Positions 17,278 to 26,232 of a stretch of DNA of 56,381 nt are shown here, one piece after another. Position 1 is the first letter of the stretch. Every line of letters starts with the position of its first letter. The notes under the pieces were generated by a model, which saw only the letters and a program-made list of their open reading frames with translations, ran no database searches and was not told the DNA's origin. This stretch comes from an uncultured Collinsella sp. (GTDB lineage: Bacteria; Actinomycetota; Coriobacteriia; Coriobacteriales; Coriobacteriaceae), in assembly GCA_900544725.1 (NCBI GenBank), contig UQWK01000006.1:1-56381 (forward strand), in the 5' to 3' direction. The translations under genes and the position numbers were made by a program.

Positions 17278-17406
17278 TTCGGAAGTATGCGGCAAATTTC
17301 GGAACCCTTGAGCACACCCCGGTTTTTCGCCAATAAAACCGCAGGTACAGAGATTGGACATATCCGGTGTGCTCGGCCTATTCAGATTTTGCCGCATACT
17401 TCCGAA
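17278..17406. repeat. Long hairpin element H1
   Basis: Perfect 19-bp arms (TTCGGAAGTATGCGGCAAA, 17278-17296, against 17388-17406) enclose an inner stem GAGCACACC/GGTGTGCTC (17310-17318, 17366-17374). The centre is CAATAAAACCGCAGGTAC (17331-17348). The central motif recurs in H2 and H3. The outer arms resemble those of the 300-bp repeats R1/R2 (about 16 of 19 positions on the 3' side). It occupies most of the 417-bp gap between the dehydrogenase and the activase gene; nothing coding was seen there. Confidence 0.75.
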
Positions 17407-17461
17407 ATCTATGTTCATAAGGGGTAATAGCTGGGGCGTTTGCGCAACATATGTCCAGCAA

Positions 17462-17495
17462 AAATGGGTGGTAGCCGTACCGGCTACCACCCATT
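17462..17495 (-). terminator. Terminator of the activase gene
   Basis: Perfect 16-bp arms AAATGGGTGGTAGCCG/CGGCTACCACCCATTT with a 2-nt loop are followed on the minus strand by TTTTTGC. It starts about 30 bp past the activase stop codon. Confidence 0.92.
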
Positions 17496-17524
17496 TGTCT
17501 TATATCCGGCTCGAAGCAGGCCAA

Positions 17525-20500
17525 CTACTTCTTTATGCCGCGTCCCAGACGCTCAGCGACCGACGCCACGGCACTCTCGTCGACCGAGCCACAGCTCACA
17601 CAGCCATCATGGGCACGCATCTGGCCGGTGACCTCGTCCATCGCGAGCGGCGCCACCTTCTCGAGCTTAAAGCCCTTACCAGCGCGCATGTTTTCCTTGG
17701 CCACGCTGATCATGAGCTTAATACGGTTGAGCTGGTTGACCTCGGACGCGCCGGGGTCGTAGTCCACCGCGACGATATTGCTCTCGGGGTGCTGACGGCG
17801 CAGTTCCTTGATCACGGCCTTGCCCACCACGTGGTTGGGCAGGCACGCGAAGGGCTGCGTGCAGATGATGTTAGGCGCGCCGTGGTCGATCAGGTCGAGC
17901 ATCTCGGCCGTGAGCAACCAGCCCTCGCCCATGTTGTTGCACACCGAAAGCACCGTACGGGCCTTGTCGGCCATGGCGCCGATGCGCTCGGGTGCCTCGA
18001 AGCGCTCGGACTTCTCGAGCAGCTCCTCCACCGGCGTGCGCATCCAGTCCACCAGCTTAATGAGCGCCTGCATACTCGCGCGCACCGTGGCAGAGCTTCC
18101 CAGCTCGTCCTTCTGTAGTTCGGCGTTGCTCATGGAGTACAGGAAGAAGTCGAGCAGGCCCGGCACCACAGCCTCGCAGCCCTCGCGCTCGATGACGTCG
18201 ACCACGTGGTTGTTGGCCGTGGGATGGAACTTGACCAGAATCTCACCAACCACGCCCACGCGTGGCTTGGTGCCCTCGCCCACAAGCGGCATGGTGTCGA
18301 ATGCGCGGATGGCCTCGCGCGCAAGCCTGGTGTAGTTGTGCCTGTTGAACTTGGGCGCCAGCTTGCGGGCGCGCGCCATGTACTCCTCGTAGAGCGCGTT
18401 GGCGGCACCGGGCGTGGCCTCGTACGGGCGGCAGCGATAGAGCATCTGCATCATGACGTCGCCAAAGAGCACCGCGTAGACCGCCTGCTTGAGCAGCGCC
18501 GGCGTAATCTTAAAGCCGGGGTTGTCCTCGCCAAGCGCCACGGCCGACAGCGAGATCACCGGAATCTCGGGGTGGCCACTCTCGCGCAATGCCTTGCGGA
18601 TGAGGGCGATGTAGTTGGTAGCACGGCAGCCGCCACCGGTCTGGCTGATGACCACAGCCGTCTTGGACAGGTCGTATCGACCGCTCTCGATGGCCTCCAT
18701 GATCTGGCCCGTCACCAGAATCGACGGGTAGCAAATGTCGTTGTTCACGTAGCGCAGGCCTGCCTCGACGGCATCGTGGTCGGTCGAGGGCAGCAGCTCC
18801 AAGTTGTAGCCAGCACCGCGGAATACCTCTTTGACCAGGTCAAAGTGAATCGGCGCCATCTGCGGGCACAGGATGGTATAGCCCTCGTCGCGCATCTGCT
18901 CGGTAAAGGGCACCTTGGGCCACGCGGTCGATGCGCTCTCGCGCTGCGCCTCGAACGTGTACTTGCGGCTCGCGAACGCGGGGGCGTCCGTAGAGGGGGC
19001 CACCGGCGCGGCATCGCCCTGCTCGTAGGCCTCGCCCGCGGCCGTGGCCTCGGCCAGGCGCTCGGCCTCCTGGTCCTTGAGCGCCGCCATGAGCGAGCGG
19101 ATGCGGATGCGTGCGGCGCCCAGGTTGGACACCTCGTCAATCTTAAGCACGGTATAGATTTTGCCGCTGGCCTCCAAGATCTCCTGCACCTGGTCGGTAG
19201 TCAGGGCATCTAGGCCGCAGCCGAAGGAGTTGAGCTGAATCAGGTCCAGGTCGTTGCGCATCGTCACAAAACGGGCGACGGCGTACAGGCGGCTGTGGTA
19301 CATCCACTGGTCGACGACGCGGATCGGGCGCTCGGGCTTCACCAGGTGCGCAAGCGAATCCTCGGTAAAGACCGCAAAGCCAAAGCTCGAGATAAGCTCG
19401 GGCAGGGCGTGGTTGATCTCGGGGTCGTTGTGGTAGGGACGGCCGGCGAGCACAATACCGTGGCCGCCGTGGTCCTCGACCCACTTAAGGGCCTCCTCGC
19501 CCATGGTCTGGATGTCCTCGTGGAAGCGAGCATCGGCCTCAAAGGCGGCGTTGACGGCGGCGTCGACCTCGGAGCGTGTGATCTTGGGTCCGCGCACGCG
19601 ACCGCGACCGGCCTCGGCGTCGGCAACGCGGTCGACGGCAAGCACCTGGTACAGGCGGCGCTTGAGCTCGGTCTTGTCGTGATAGGGCACAAACGGATAC
19701 AGGAACTCGATGTTCTGCTCGCGGATCTCGTCAATGTTGAGCGCCAGCGCCGTGGGGTAGCTCATGACGATGGGGCAGTTGTAGCAGTTGCCGGCGGTCG
19801 AATCCTCCTTGCGCTCCCAGCGCACGCACGGCATCCAAATGAAGTCGACGTCGCGGTCGATGAGGTTCATCACATGGCCGTGGCTCATCTTAGCCGGGTA
19901 GCACACGCTCTCGGACGGCATGGACTCGATGCCCGCCTGATAGGTCTTTTTGCTCGACTGGTCGGACAGCTGCACGCTAAAGCCCAGGCGCGTAAAGAAT
20001 GCATGCCAGAAGGGGTAGTTCTCGTACATGTTGAGTGCGCGCGGGATGCCGACGGTGCCGCGCGGGGCCTCGTCGGGACTCAGCACCTCGCGGTTAAAGA
20101 GCAGATCGTTTTTCTTTTTGAAGAGGTTGGGAGCCTCGGTCTTCTGCTTTTTGTGGCCGGCACCCTTCTCGCAGCGGTTACCGGTAATGAAGCGCCTGCC
20201 GCCACCGAAGTCGTTGACAGTGAGCTGGCAGTTGTTGGAGCAACGGCCGCAGCGGACGTGCTTTTGCGTCACGGTGAGGTGCGCGATGTCCTCGGCCGAA
20301 AGGATGGTCGAGACGTCATCGGCGCCGGCGCGATCGCGGGCGAGCAGGGCCGCGCCGTAGGCACCCATGCAACCGGCGATGTCGGGGCGCACGGCATGCA
20401 CGCCGGTGAGCTGCTCAAACGCACGCAGCGTGGCATCGGACATAAAGGTGCCGCCCTGGACGATCACCTGGCTGCCGATCTCCTTGGGGTCGCGCAGCTT

Positions 20501-22315
20501 AATGACCTTGAACAGGGCGTTCTTGATGACGGAGTAGGACAGGCCGGCCGCGATATCGCCCACCGTGGCGCCTTCCTTTTGCGCCTGCTTAACGCGCGAG
20601 TTCATAAAGACCGTGCAGCGGCTGCCCAGGTCGACAGGGGCCTTGGCGTGGATAGCGGCGTCGGCAAATGCGCGCACGTCCATGTTCATGGACACGGCGA
20701 AGCTCTCGATAAAGCTACCGCAGCCCGACGAACAGGCCTCGTTGAGCATGATGTGCTCGATCACGCCGTCCTTCACGCGCAGGCACTTCATGTCCTGGCC
20801 GCCAATGTCCAGGATGAACTCGACGCCGGGCAGGAACGCCTTGGCGCCACGCAGGTGCGCGACGGTCTCGATCTCGCCGGAGTCGGCCTTGAGGGCCTCG
20901 ATGAGCAGCGCCTCGCCATAGCCCGTGGTGGTCACGTGGCCGATGGTGCAGCCGGCAGGGATGTGGTTGTAGAAATCGGCCATGATGACCTTGGCCGTGC
21001 CCAGGATGTCACCGTTGTTGTTGCCGTACCAGGTGTGCAGCAGCTGGCCGTCCTCGCCCACGAGCGCGGCCTTCATGGTGGTGGAGCCGGCATCGATACC
21101 GATGAACACGCGGCCGGTATAGCCGTCGAGCTTGCCCTTGGGGACGACCTCGGCGTCGTGGCGGGTTTTGAACTCGGAAAAGTCCTCGTCGGTGGCAAAG
21201 AGCGGCTCCAAGCGCTCGACCTCAGCGCCCTGCGTGTCACCCAGGGCATCGATGGCATCGATGAGCTGCGGGAACGTGCTGAGCTTGTTGGACTCGTGCG
21301 CCATGGCGGCGCCGCTTGCCACAAACAGGTGGGCGTTTTGGGGCACGATGCGGTGCTCCTCGTCCAGGTTGAGCGTGAGGTAGAAGCGGTGACGCAGCTC
21401 GGAGAGGTACTGTAGCGGGCCACCCAGGAAGGCAACGTTGCCGCGGATGGGACGGCCGCACGCCAGGCCCGAGATGGTCTGGGTCACGACGGCCTGGAAG
21501 ATGGATGCGGCGACGTCCTCGGGACGGGCACCCTCGTTGAGCAGCGGCTGCACGTCGGTCTTGGCAAAGACGCCGCAGCGGCTGGCGATGGGATAGATAG
21601 TGGTGGCGTTGGCCGCGAGCTCGTTGAGGCCGCTCGCGTCGGTGTGCAGCAGGGTCGCCATCTGGTCAATGAACGCACCCGTACCGCCGGCGCAGGTACC
21701 GTTCATGCGCTGCTCGATGCCGTTATCGAAGTAGATGATCTTGGCGTCCTCGCCGCCCAGCTCGATGGCGACGTCGGTGGCCGGGATGAGGGTCTCGACG
21801 GCGCGCTTGCTGGCGATGACCTCCTGGACAAACTCCAGGTCGAGCCACTGGGACAGCAGCAGACCGCCCGAGCCGGTGATGGCGCAGGTCATCTGGGCCG
21901 TCGGCAGCACGGTCGCGGCGCCCTCGAACAGGTCGCGGGCGCAGGCGCGGACATCGGTGTGATGGCGCTGGTACTTGGCGTAGACGATCTGGTTATCGTC
22001 ATTGAGCACGGCGAGCTTGACGGTGGTGGAGCCCACGTCGATGCCCAGGTGCAGGTTGCCACGGGCCGCTTCGGGGTTGAAGATCGCGCCCTCGGGGGCC
22101 TGGGCGGCGGTGACGGCTACGGACTCGGCGGCGTTGGACGTGGTTGCGTCGGCGGCGAGTGTCTCCCCCGCCGCATTCTTGGCCTCGGCAACCGCCTCGG
22201 CAACCTTCTCGGCAGCGGCAGTCGCAGCCTTCTGCGCAACGTCCACCACGGCAGGCGCGGCCTCGCGCGCGGCAGCGACCATGCGGTCCTTAATGCCTTC
22301 GACGAGTTTGCTCAT
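17525..22315 (-). CDS. 2-hydroxyacyl-CoA dehydratase activase-type fusion protein
   Basis: This 1596-residue fusion has, in order: an Ala-rich helical extension (1-85); a BadF/BcrA-type ASKHA ATPase domain (about 88-350, DVGSTT, CAGGTGAF); a second such domain (about 405-690, DAGSTT, CSSGCGSF); a cysteine region with CGRCSNNC; a DUF2229 domain (about 775-1000, SMPSESVCYPAKMSHGH); and a C-terminal HgdB-like region (about 1170-1560) with ICYPSILVTGQIM and QTGGGCRATNY. Activases use ATP to inject a low-potential electron from a 4Fe-4S cluster into dehydratases. The role of these giant fusions is not settled. No dehydratase subunits adjoin it. The TetR gene is 12 bp upstream, so they form one transcript. 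Confidence 0.88.
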   Translation of the reverse strand: MSKLVEGIKDRMVAAAREAAPAVVDVAQKAATAAAEKVAEAVAEAKNAAGETLAADATTSNAAESVAVTAAQAPEGAIFNPEAARGNLHLGIDVGSTTVKLAVLNDDNQIVYAKYQRHHTDVRACARDLFEGAATVLPTAQMTCAITGSGGLLLSQWLDLEFVQEVIASKRAVETLIPATDVAIELGGEDAKIIYFDNGIEQRMNGTCAGGTGAFIDQMATLLHTDASGLNELAANATTIYPIASRCGVFAKTDVQPLLNEGARPEDVAASIFQAVVTQTISGLACGRPIRGNVAFLGGPLQYLSELRHRFYLTLNLDEEHRIVPQNAHLFVASGAAMAHESNKLSTFPQLIDAIDALGDTQGAEVERLEPLFATDEDFSEFKTRHDAEVVPKGKLDGYTGRVFIGIDAGSTTMKAALVGEDGQLLHTWYGNNNGDILGTAKVIMADFYNHIPAGCTIGHVTTTGYGEALLIEALKADSGEIETVAHLRGAKAFLPGVEFILDIGGQDMKCLRVKDGVIEHIMLNEACSSGCGSFIESFAVSMNMDVRAFADAAIHAKAPVDLGSRCTVFMNSRVKQAQKEGATVGDIAAGLSYSVIKNALFKVIKLRDPKEIGSQVIVQGGTFMSDATLRAFEQLTGVHAVRPDIAGCMGAYGAALLARDRAGADDVSTILSAEDIAHLTVTQKHVRCGRCSNNCQLTVNDFGGGRRFITGNRCEKGAGHKKQKTEAPNLFKKKNDLLFNREVLSPDEAPRGTVGIPRALNMYENYPFWHAFFTRLGFSVQLSDQSSKKTYQAGIESMPSESVCYPAKMSHGHVMNLIDRDVDFIWMPCVRWERKEDSTAGNCYNCPIVMSYPTALALNIDEIREQNIEFLYPFVPYHDKTELKRRLYQVLAVDRVADAEAGRGRVRGPKITRSEVDAAVNAAFEADARFHEDIQTMGEEALKWVEDHGGHGIVLAGRPYHNDPEINHALPELISSFGFAVFTEDSLAHLVKPERPIRVVDQWMYHSRLYAVARFVTMRNDLDLIQLNSFGCGLDALTTDQVQEILEASGKIYTVLKIDEVSNLGAARIRIRSLMAALKDQEAERLAEATAAGEAYEQGDAAPVAPSTDAPAFASRKYTFEAQRESASTAWPKVPFTEQMRDEGYTILCPQMAPIHFDLVKEVFRGAGYNLELLPSTDHDAVEAGLRYVNNDICYPSILVTGQIMEAIESGRYDLSKTAVVISQTGGGCRATNYIALIRKALRESGHPEIPVISLSAVALGEDNPGFKITPALLKQAVYAVLFGDVMMQMLYRCRPYEATPGAANALYEEYMARARKLAPKFNRHNYTRLAREAIRAFDTMPLVGEGTKPRVGVVGEILVKFHPTANNHVVDVIEREGCEAVVPGLLDFFLYSMSNAELQKDELGSSATVRASMQALIKLVDWMRTPVEELLEKSERFEAPERIGAMADKARTVLSVCNNMGEGWLLTAEMLDLIDHGAPNIICTQPFACLPNHVVGKAVIKELRRQHPESNIVAVDYDPGASEVNQLNRIKLMISVAKENMRAGKGFKLEKVAPLAMDEVTGQMRAHDGCVSCGSVDESAVASVAERLGRGIKK

Positions 22316-22327
22316 CTGTTTCTCCTC

Positions 22328-23038
22328 TTAGTAGTTGGACTCGACGGCTGCGGCGGTGTCGACCGCATCCTCGAGCTGCAGATTCAATAGCTTCATGCCG
22401 TATTCCGGCACGTTGATATCGATGGGTTGGCCATATAGGTCGCCGGGGCGCACAAAAGCGATGACCGTCATGATGCGCGCCATGGTCTCGGGCGATTCGG
22501 AAAGGCCACGCTCAAACCAACGCTGGATCATGCCGACCTCGGCGCTCACGACATAGGTGACGTAGTAGTCAAAGAAGGTGCCCAGCGCCAGGCCCAAAAT
22601 GCCCGTCTGTGCACGCGGCACTACGGCCTCGCGCGCCGTGTCGATAATCTTTTTAATGAAGGCGGGGTCGCCGCCAGGGCCCAGCAGGGCACCGATAAGA
22701 TCTCGATTGGCCGCAAGATAGCGCAGCAGCTCAACTGAGCCGGGCGCCGGCTCGAGCTCGTCGATATTGCGGTAAAGATCGGGCAGCTTAGCTGCGGTGA
22801 TGAGCTCTACGCAATCGCGGATCTCGGTCAGCAAGCCGTCCTCGATCTGGCTGATAAAGTCGGGGATATCGCGGTAGTGCGAATAGAACGTGCGGCGCGT
22901 GAGGCCGGCACGCTCGGTAAGCGACGCGACGTTAATGCGCGAAAGATCGCCACCTTCGGCAAGCTCGCTGGCAAGTGCCTGGCGAAGGGCACGCTGCGAG
23001 CGAAGGGACCGGCGGTCGCATTTCTCGAGCTGGGACAA
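22328..23038 (-). CDS. TetR/AcrR family regulator
   Basis: The 236-residue protein has an N-terminal TetR-type DNA-binding domain (about 12-60, with ISRVNVASL-like helix 2 and LTRRTFYSHYRDIPDF recognition helix) and an all-helical C-terminal ligand-binding domain. The start is TTG, with AAGGAGG 4-5 nt upstream. It lies 12 bp before the activase gene on the same strand and most likely controls that transcript, including itself. The ligand is unknown; an acyl-CoA or related acid is a guess from context only. Confidence 0.9.
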   Translation of the reverse strand: MSQLEKCDRRSLRSQRALRQALASELAEGGDLSRINVASLTERAGLTRRTFYSHYRDIPDFISQIEDGLLTEIRDCVELITAAKLPDLYRNIDELEPAPGSVELLRYLAANRDLIGALLGPGGDPAFIKKIIDTAREAVVPRAQTGILGLALGTFFDYYVTYVVSAEVGMIQRWFERGLSESPETMARIMTVIAFVRPGDLYGQPIDINVPEYGMKLLNLQLEDAVDTAAAVESNY

Positions 23039-23129
23039 GCGTCCTCCTTGTTACTCAGCCTGTGCGCTATTGCACAGTGCGAGTATTATTGCACACCGTG
23101 TGCATCAACACGTAAAGGCAATATTTTGG

Positions 23130-23160
23130 ATGTGACAAAGGGGCAGTCCTTTTGTCACAT
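23130..23160. repeat. REP-like element 4
   Basis: Arms ATGTGACAAAGG and CCTTTTGTCACAT (one-base difference) enclose GGCAGT. It lies next to the stop codon of the Cof-type phosphatase gene and is a variant of the dispersed family (GGGGCAGTCC core). Confidence 0.55.
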
Positions 23161-24023
23161 TATTCGATGACGGTGCGGGAGTTTTGCTTGCGCATGGTGG
23201 CGAGCATGTGTTTGGGGACGGCGTGGACCATGCAGCTGCCGATGGTCGCGCTCGCGGCGGCCTTGGCTGCATCGCTTGCGTTTTTGGTCGCGTAGCTGTG
23301 GCGGAAACGCTTGAGCATGGCGATGTCGTTGCCGCCGTCGCCGTAGACCGCGACCTCATCCTCGGCAATACCGTAGTAGCCCGCCAGCCAGGCCACGCTC
23401 TCGCCCTTGTTGCACGCCACGTCCGTGATCTCGAACATCACCGGATCGAACGGCGCGTTGACCACGCGGTCCGATCGCTCGGCCAAATATGCCTTAAGGT
23501 CGCGCTCCAGCTCGGGCGAGGTCACGCGGCAGTTGATCTTGCACACATCGTGGCGCAGGATGTCACCGATCGACTGGTCGAAATACTGCTCCTCGTGATA
23601 CCCGCCACGTGCACGCATGCCGCGCATCACAATACGCTTGATGGGGCTGTCCTTTTTAAAGCCCGCCTGATGCATCTCGAACGAACCGCTCGAGAACATG
23701 CCATCGGGCGTGGAGCAGTCGAAGCAAATGTCCGGGAATGCCTTGAGCAGCTCCTCGGTAACCTGCGGATCGATGGTCCAGGTTTTGAGCACCTCGCCAT
23801 GACTGTCGCGCACGATTGATCCATTGGAGCAGCAGGCGTCAAGCGCCAGGCCCGTAAAGCCATGCTCGCCGATCGGCAGCGTCGAGCGTCCGGTCGCGGG
23901 AACCACATGCAGGCCAGCCTCGGTCAGCTCGCGAATGGCGCGGCGGATGGTTCCGTCGGCCTCGTGCAGGGCGTTCAGCAGCGTTCCGTCTAAGTCACTC
24001 GCAAACATCTTGATCATGGGCAT
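23160..24023 (-). CDS. Cof-type HAD-superfamily phosphatase
   Basis: The 287-residue protein has HAD motif I as DLDGTLLN (Asp10, Asp12), a Cof-type IIB cap in the middle, and the late motif GDGGNDIAMLKRF with the metal-binding aspartates. Cof-type HADs hydrolyse sugar phosphates, FMN or pyridoxal phosphate; the substrate cannot be assigned. GGAGAGG precedes the ATG. It is a single gene. Confidence 0.93.
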   Translation of the reverse strand: MPMIKMFASDLDGTLLNALHEADGTIRRAIRELTEAGLHVVPATGRSTLPIGEHGFTGLALDACCSNGSIVRDSHGEVLKTWTIDPQVTEELLKAFPDICFDCSTPDGMFSSGSFEMHQAGFKKDSPIKRIVMRGMRARGGYHEEQYFDQSIGDILRHDVCKINCRVTSPELERDLKAYLAERSDRVVNAPFDPVMFEITDVACNKGESVAWLAGYYGIAEDEVAVYGDGGNDIAMLKRFRHSYATKNASDAAKAAASATIGSCMVHAVPKHMLATMRKQNSRTVIE

Positions 24024-24131
24024 GCCTCTCCTTCGTCTGCACGATATTGTAGACGAGAACGGGCGTGCCCAAACAATGGCGTCCCGGCGCGACGTGCCAC
24101 TGCCTCCACAAATTCACGGTGCCCCAGTGCC

Positions 24132-25394
24132 TTAAGACATTCGCCATAAGCGACTTTTCAGCCGATAAAACAGCGCTGTAATCAACGTCAGCACCGCCAA
24201 CATTCCTGCGAATACAATCGCCGGAGTCCATCGATCATATGCGAGCCCGTAAACCAATTGGCCAATAGGCGTTGCGCAGGAAAGCGCCATGTAAACGAGT
24301 GCCAGCACTTTTCCGCAGAGTTCCTTTGGCGCTGACCGCTGAACGAATGAAACGACTTCAACCGATGTAACGCTTGCCCACGCCATGACCCATGCCGAGC
24401 CGGCCGCAAGCGCGACAAACGCAAATTCGTTAGGACCGCTCAGTAGCGTGACAATAATCGGTACGACTCCTAAACAGATCATCGCAACATATCGACATAT
24501 GCCCTTGAAGGAAAAACGATGCGGCCAAATACCGACCAAACCACTGCCGACAAGACCACCTAAGCCCATAGCCACCTCAATAATCCCAACAAAGGATGAC
24601 TGCATTCCGAGATGCTTTGCAACAATAACGGGAGCACCAATCGTTAACCCAACTAACGCAAGGTTCAAAATAGCCGCAATCAAAAACACAACGAGCAATG
24701 ATGAGTTTTGAGACAGGTACCGAATCAACTCCCGAAAATCGTTTCGGCGTGTCGTACGAGTCGCGCCGTCTCCCATCGTTTCAGATGAGGCATTTTGCTT
24801 GAGTGCGCCCCCGAACAGCAGGGCTGACATCGTAAACGTCAACGCCGCGGTTTCGCATAGAGTATCGATACCAAAGCACCCATAGACTGCCGTCCCGACT
24901 ACAGGCCCCAAGATATTGCTCATCATGATTATCTGCGAGACCAACGCAGTGGCACGCTCAACCTTTTCTTGGCCCGTCATGCGCACCGCCTCAATTTGAA
25001 GCATCGGTTTCAGCAGCGATTGGATGCCATATTGAACGCAAAGCATTGCTGCCACGACAACCGCAAGAGGCAGCGAACGTTTCATGGGGATAAACAGCAG
25101 TGATGCAGCCATCAGAACAATGCCGAGTACCACAAGAACCCCGCGATGTCTTCCTCGATCCGCCAAAATCCCGCCAACCGGAGTCGCGAGCACGCCCGGT
25201 ATGAACGCTATCGCCGCGACGGCGCCATATAACGTTGAGGAGCCGCTGCAATCGAACAAGTAAAGCGGACACGCAAAGCACAGTGCCGACAGCATCGAAT
25301 ACGCACACAGCTGTGCAACAAGAAGACCAAATAGCCTGATAGATCGCACTGTTTTTGGCGCCGATGAAACGCTAATTCTTCGCATCCCAGCCAT
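24132..25394 (-). CDS. MFS transporter, probable exporter
   Basis: The 420-residue major facilitator protein has 12 predicted helices and a GGILADRGRHRG motif A between helices 2 and 3, as in MFS drug exporters. The gene follows its likely regulator (TetR, 25496-26158) on the same strand. A perfect palindrome overlaps the region 13-37 bp upstream of its start codon. Base composition is more A/T-rich than the surroundings, which suggests recent acquisition of the MFS/TetR pair. The substrate is unknown; family and context favour efflux of a toxic compound. Confidence 0.88.
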   Translation of the reverse strand: MAGMRRISVSSAPKTVRSIRLFGLLVAQLCAYSMLSALCFACPLYLFDCSGSSTLYGAVAAIAFIPGVLATPVGGILADRGRHRGVLVVLGIVLMAASLLFIPMKRSLPLAVVVAAMLCVQYGIQSLLKPMLQIEAVRMTGQEKVERATALVSQIIMMSNILGPVVGTAVYGCFGIDTLCETAALTFTMSALLFGGALKQNASSETMGDGATRTTRRNDFRELIRYLSQNSSLLVVFLIAAILNLALVGLTIGAPVIVAKHLGMQSSFVGIIEVAMGLGGLVGSGLVGIWPHRFSFKGICRYVAMICLGVVPIIVTLLSGPNEFAFVALAAGSAWVMAWASVTSVEVVSFVQRSAPKELCGKVLALVYMALSCATPIGQLVYGLAYDRWTPAIVFAGMLAVLTLITALFYRLKSRLWRMS

Positions 25395-25406
25395 AAGCCT
25401 GCCCCC

Positions 25407-25431
25407 AAATACATACTGTCAGTATGTATTT
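25407..25431. promoter_or_regulatory. TetR operator, site 1
   Basis: Perfect 10-bp arms AAATACATAC/GTATGTATTT surround TGTCA, with core CATACTGTCAGTATG. It lies just upstream of the MFS start codon, so bound repressor would block transcription into the exporter gene. Confidence 0.75.
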
Positions 25432-25476
25432 AATGACTTGAAAAGGGCAGCCGTGGCTACCCTCACAAATCAATTA

Positions 25477-25491
25477 CATACCGTTGGTATC
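25477..25491. promoter_or_regulatory. TetR operator, site 2
   Basis: CATACCGTTGGTATC matches the core of site 1 at 11 of 15 positions and keeps its half-site symmetry. The site centres are 65 bp apart. It abuts the 3' end of the TetR gene. Confidence 0.6.
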
Positions 25492-25495
25492 TATA

Positions 25496-26158
25496 TTACC
25501 ACCCGGCACGGTTCCATACGTCCCAAATCTGGGCCGTTGTCTGGAGCACTTCATTACCCAAATCAAGCCCCACCGCGGCCGCCATCTGCGCCAAACATTG
25601 TGCGCGAGCAAGCATTCGCTCCTTGGGCTCGAGCGGACGGAACAATGGCAGCAGCCAAAGATTCGCTAACAACGATACGGCCTCCGCTGCTTCGCGCGGG
25701 CATTCGCACGCAATGGAGCCGTCGGCGATGCCCTCCTCGATTACTGGCAAGAGATTGCCATCGGCCGACTCGTCAAACGAACCTTGGTACTGCATCGCCA
25801 GCAGCCGCGAGCTTTTTACCGGATCTGCCGCAGGATGCATGCGAGCCCATAGCTCGATTTGCGGAACGACGGACTCGGGCGCATAAAGTCGTTTGAGCTT
25901 TTGAGCTCCCGTCATATTGCCAGCAACGAGTGTCGCGCGACGGCGCTCAGCAATCGGAGCCGTTGCCCGATCAAATGCGGCGTTGAAAATCTCCTCTTTG
26001 CTCTTAAAGTGATGATAGACAGCACCCTTGGTCATGCCATCGAGGCGGTCGACGATGTCTTGAATGCTCGTCCCCTCATAACCCTGTACGCAGAATAACT
26101 CCAGCGCCGCGTCGAGAATCTTCGCGACCGTCTCCTCGGGATATTTATTACGACCCAT
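25496..26158 (-). CDS. TetR/AcrR family repressor of the MFS gene
   Basis: The 220-residue protein starts at MGRNKYPEETV, chosen over an ATG 36 bases upstream because it matches the usual TetR N-terminus. The DNA-binding domain is clear: AKILDAALELFCVQGYEGTS and MTKGAVYHHFKSKEEIFNAAF. A helical ligand domain follows. Two palindromes between it and the downstream MFS gene make it the probable local repressor. The A/T-rich composition is shared with the MFS gene. Confidence 0.9.
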   Translation of the reverse strand: MGRNKYPEETVAKILDAALELFCVQGYEGTSIQDIVDRLDGMTKGAVYHHFKSKEEIFNAAFDRATAPIAERRRATLVAGNMTGAQKLKRLYAPESVVPQIELWARMHPAADPVKSSRLLAMQYQGSFDESADGNLLPVIEEGIADGSIACECPREAAEAVSLLANLWLLPLFRPLEPKERMLARAQCLAQMAAAVGLDLGNEVLQTTAQIWDVWNRAGW

Positions 26159-26232
26159 AATCCGTCCATCCACAACGCAAGTCTTGTGCCTCATTGCAGC
26201 ATTTTAACGTTGCGGATGGTAGACGGTCGATT

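Noticed and set aside
17278..17406. MITE with terminal inverted repeats for the H1-H3 elements
   Set aside because: A MITE family should share its ends; here the ends differ and the centre is shared. No target-site duplication was evident.
19295..21415. 706-residue open frame on the plus strand
   Set aside because: It is antisense to the activase gene with shadow-like composition and no family match.
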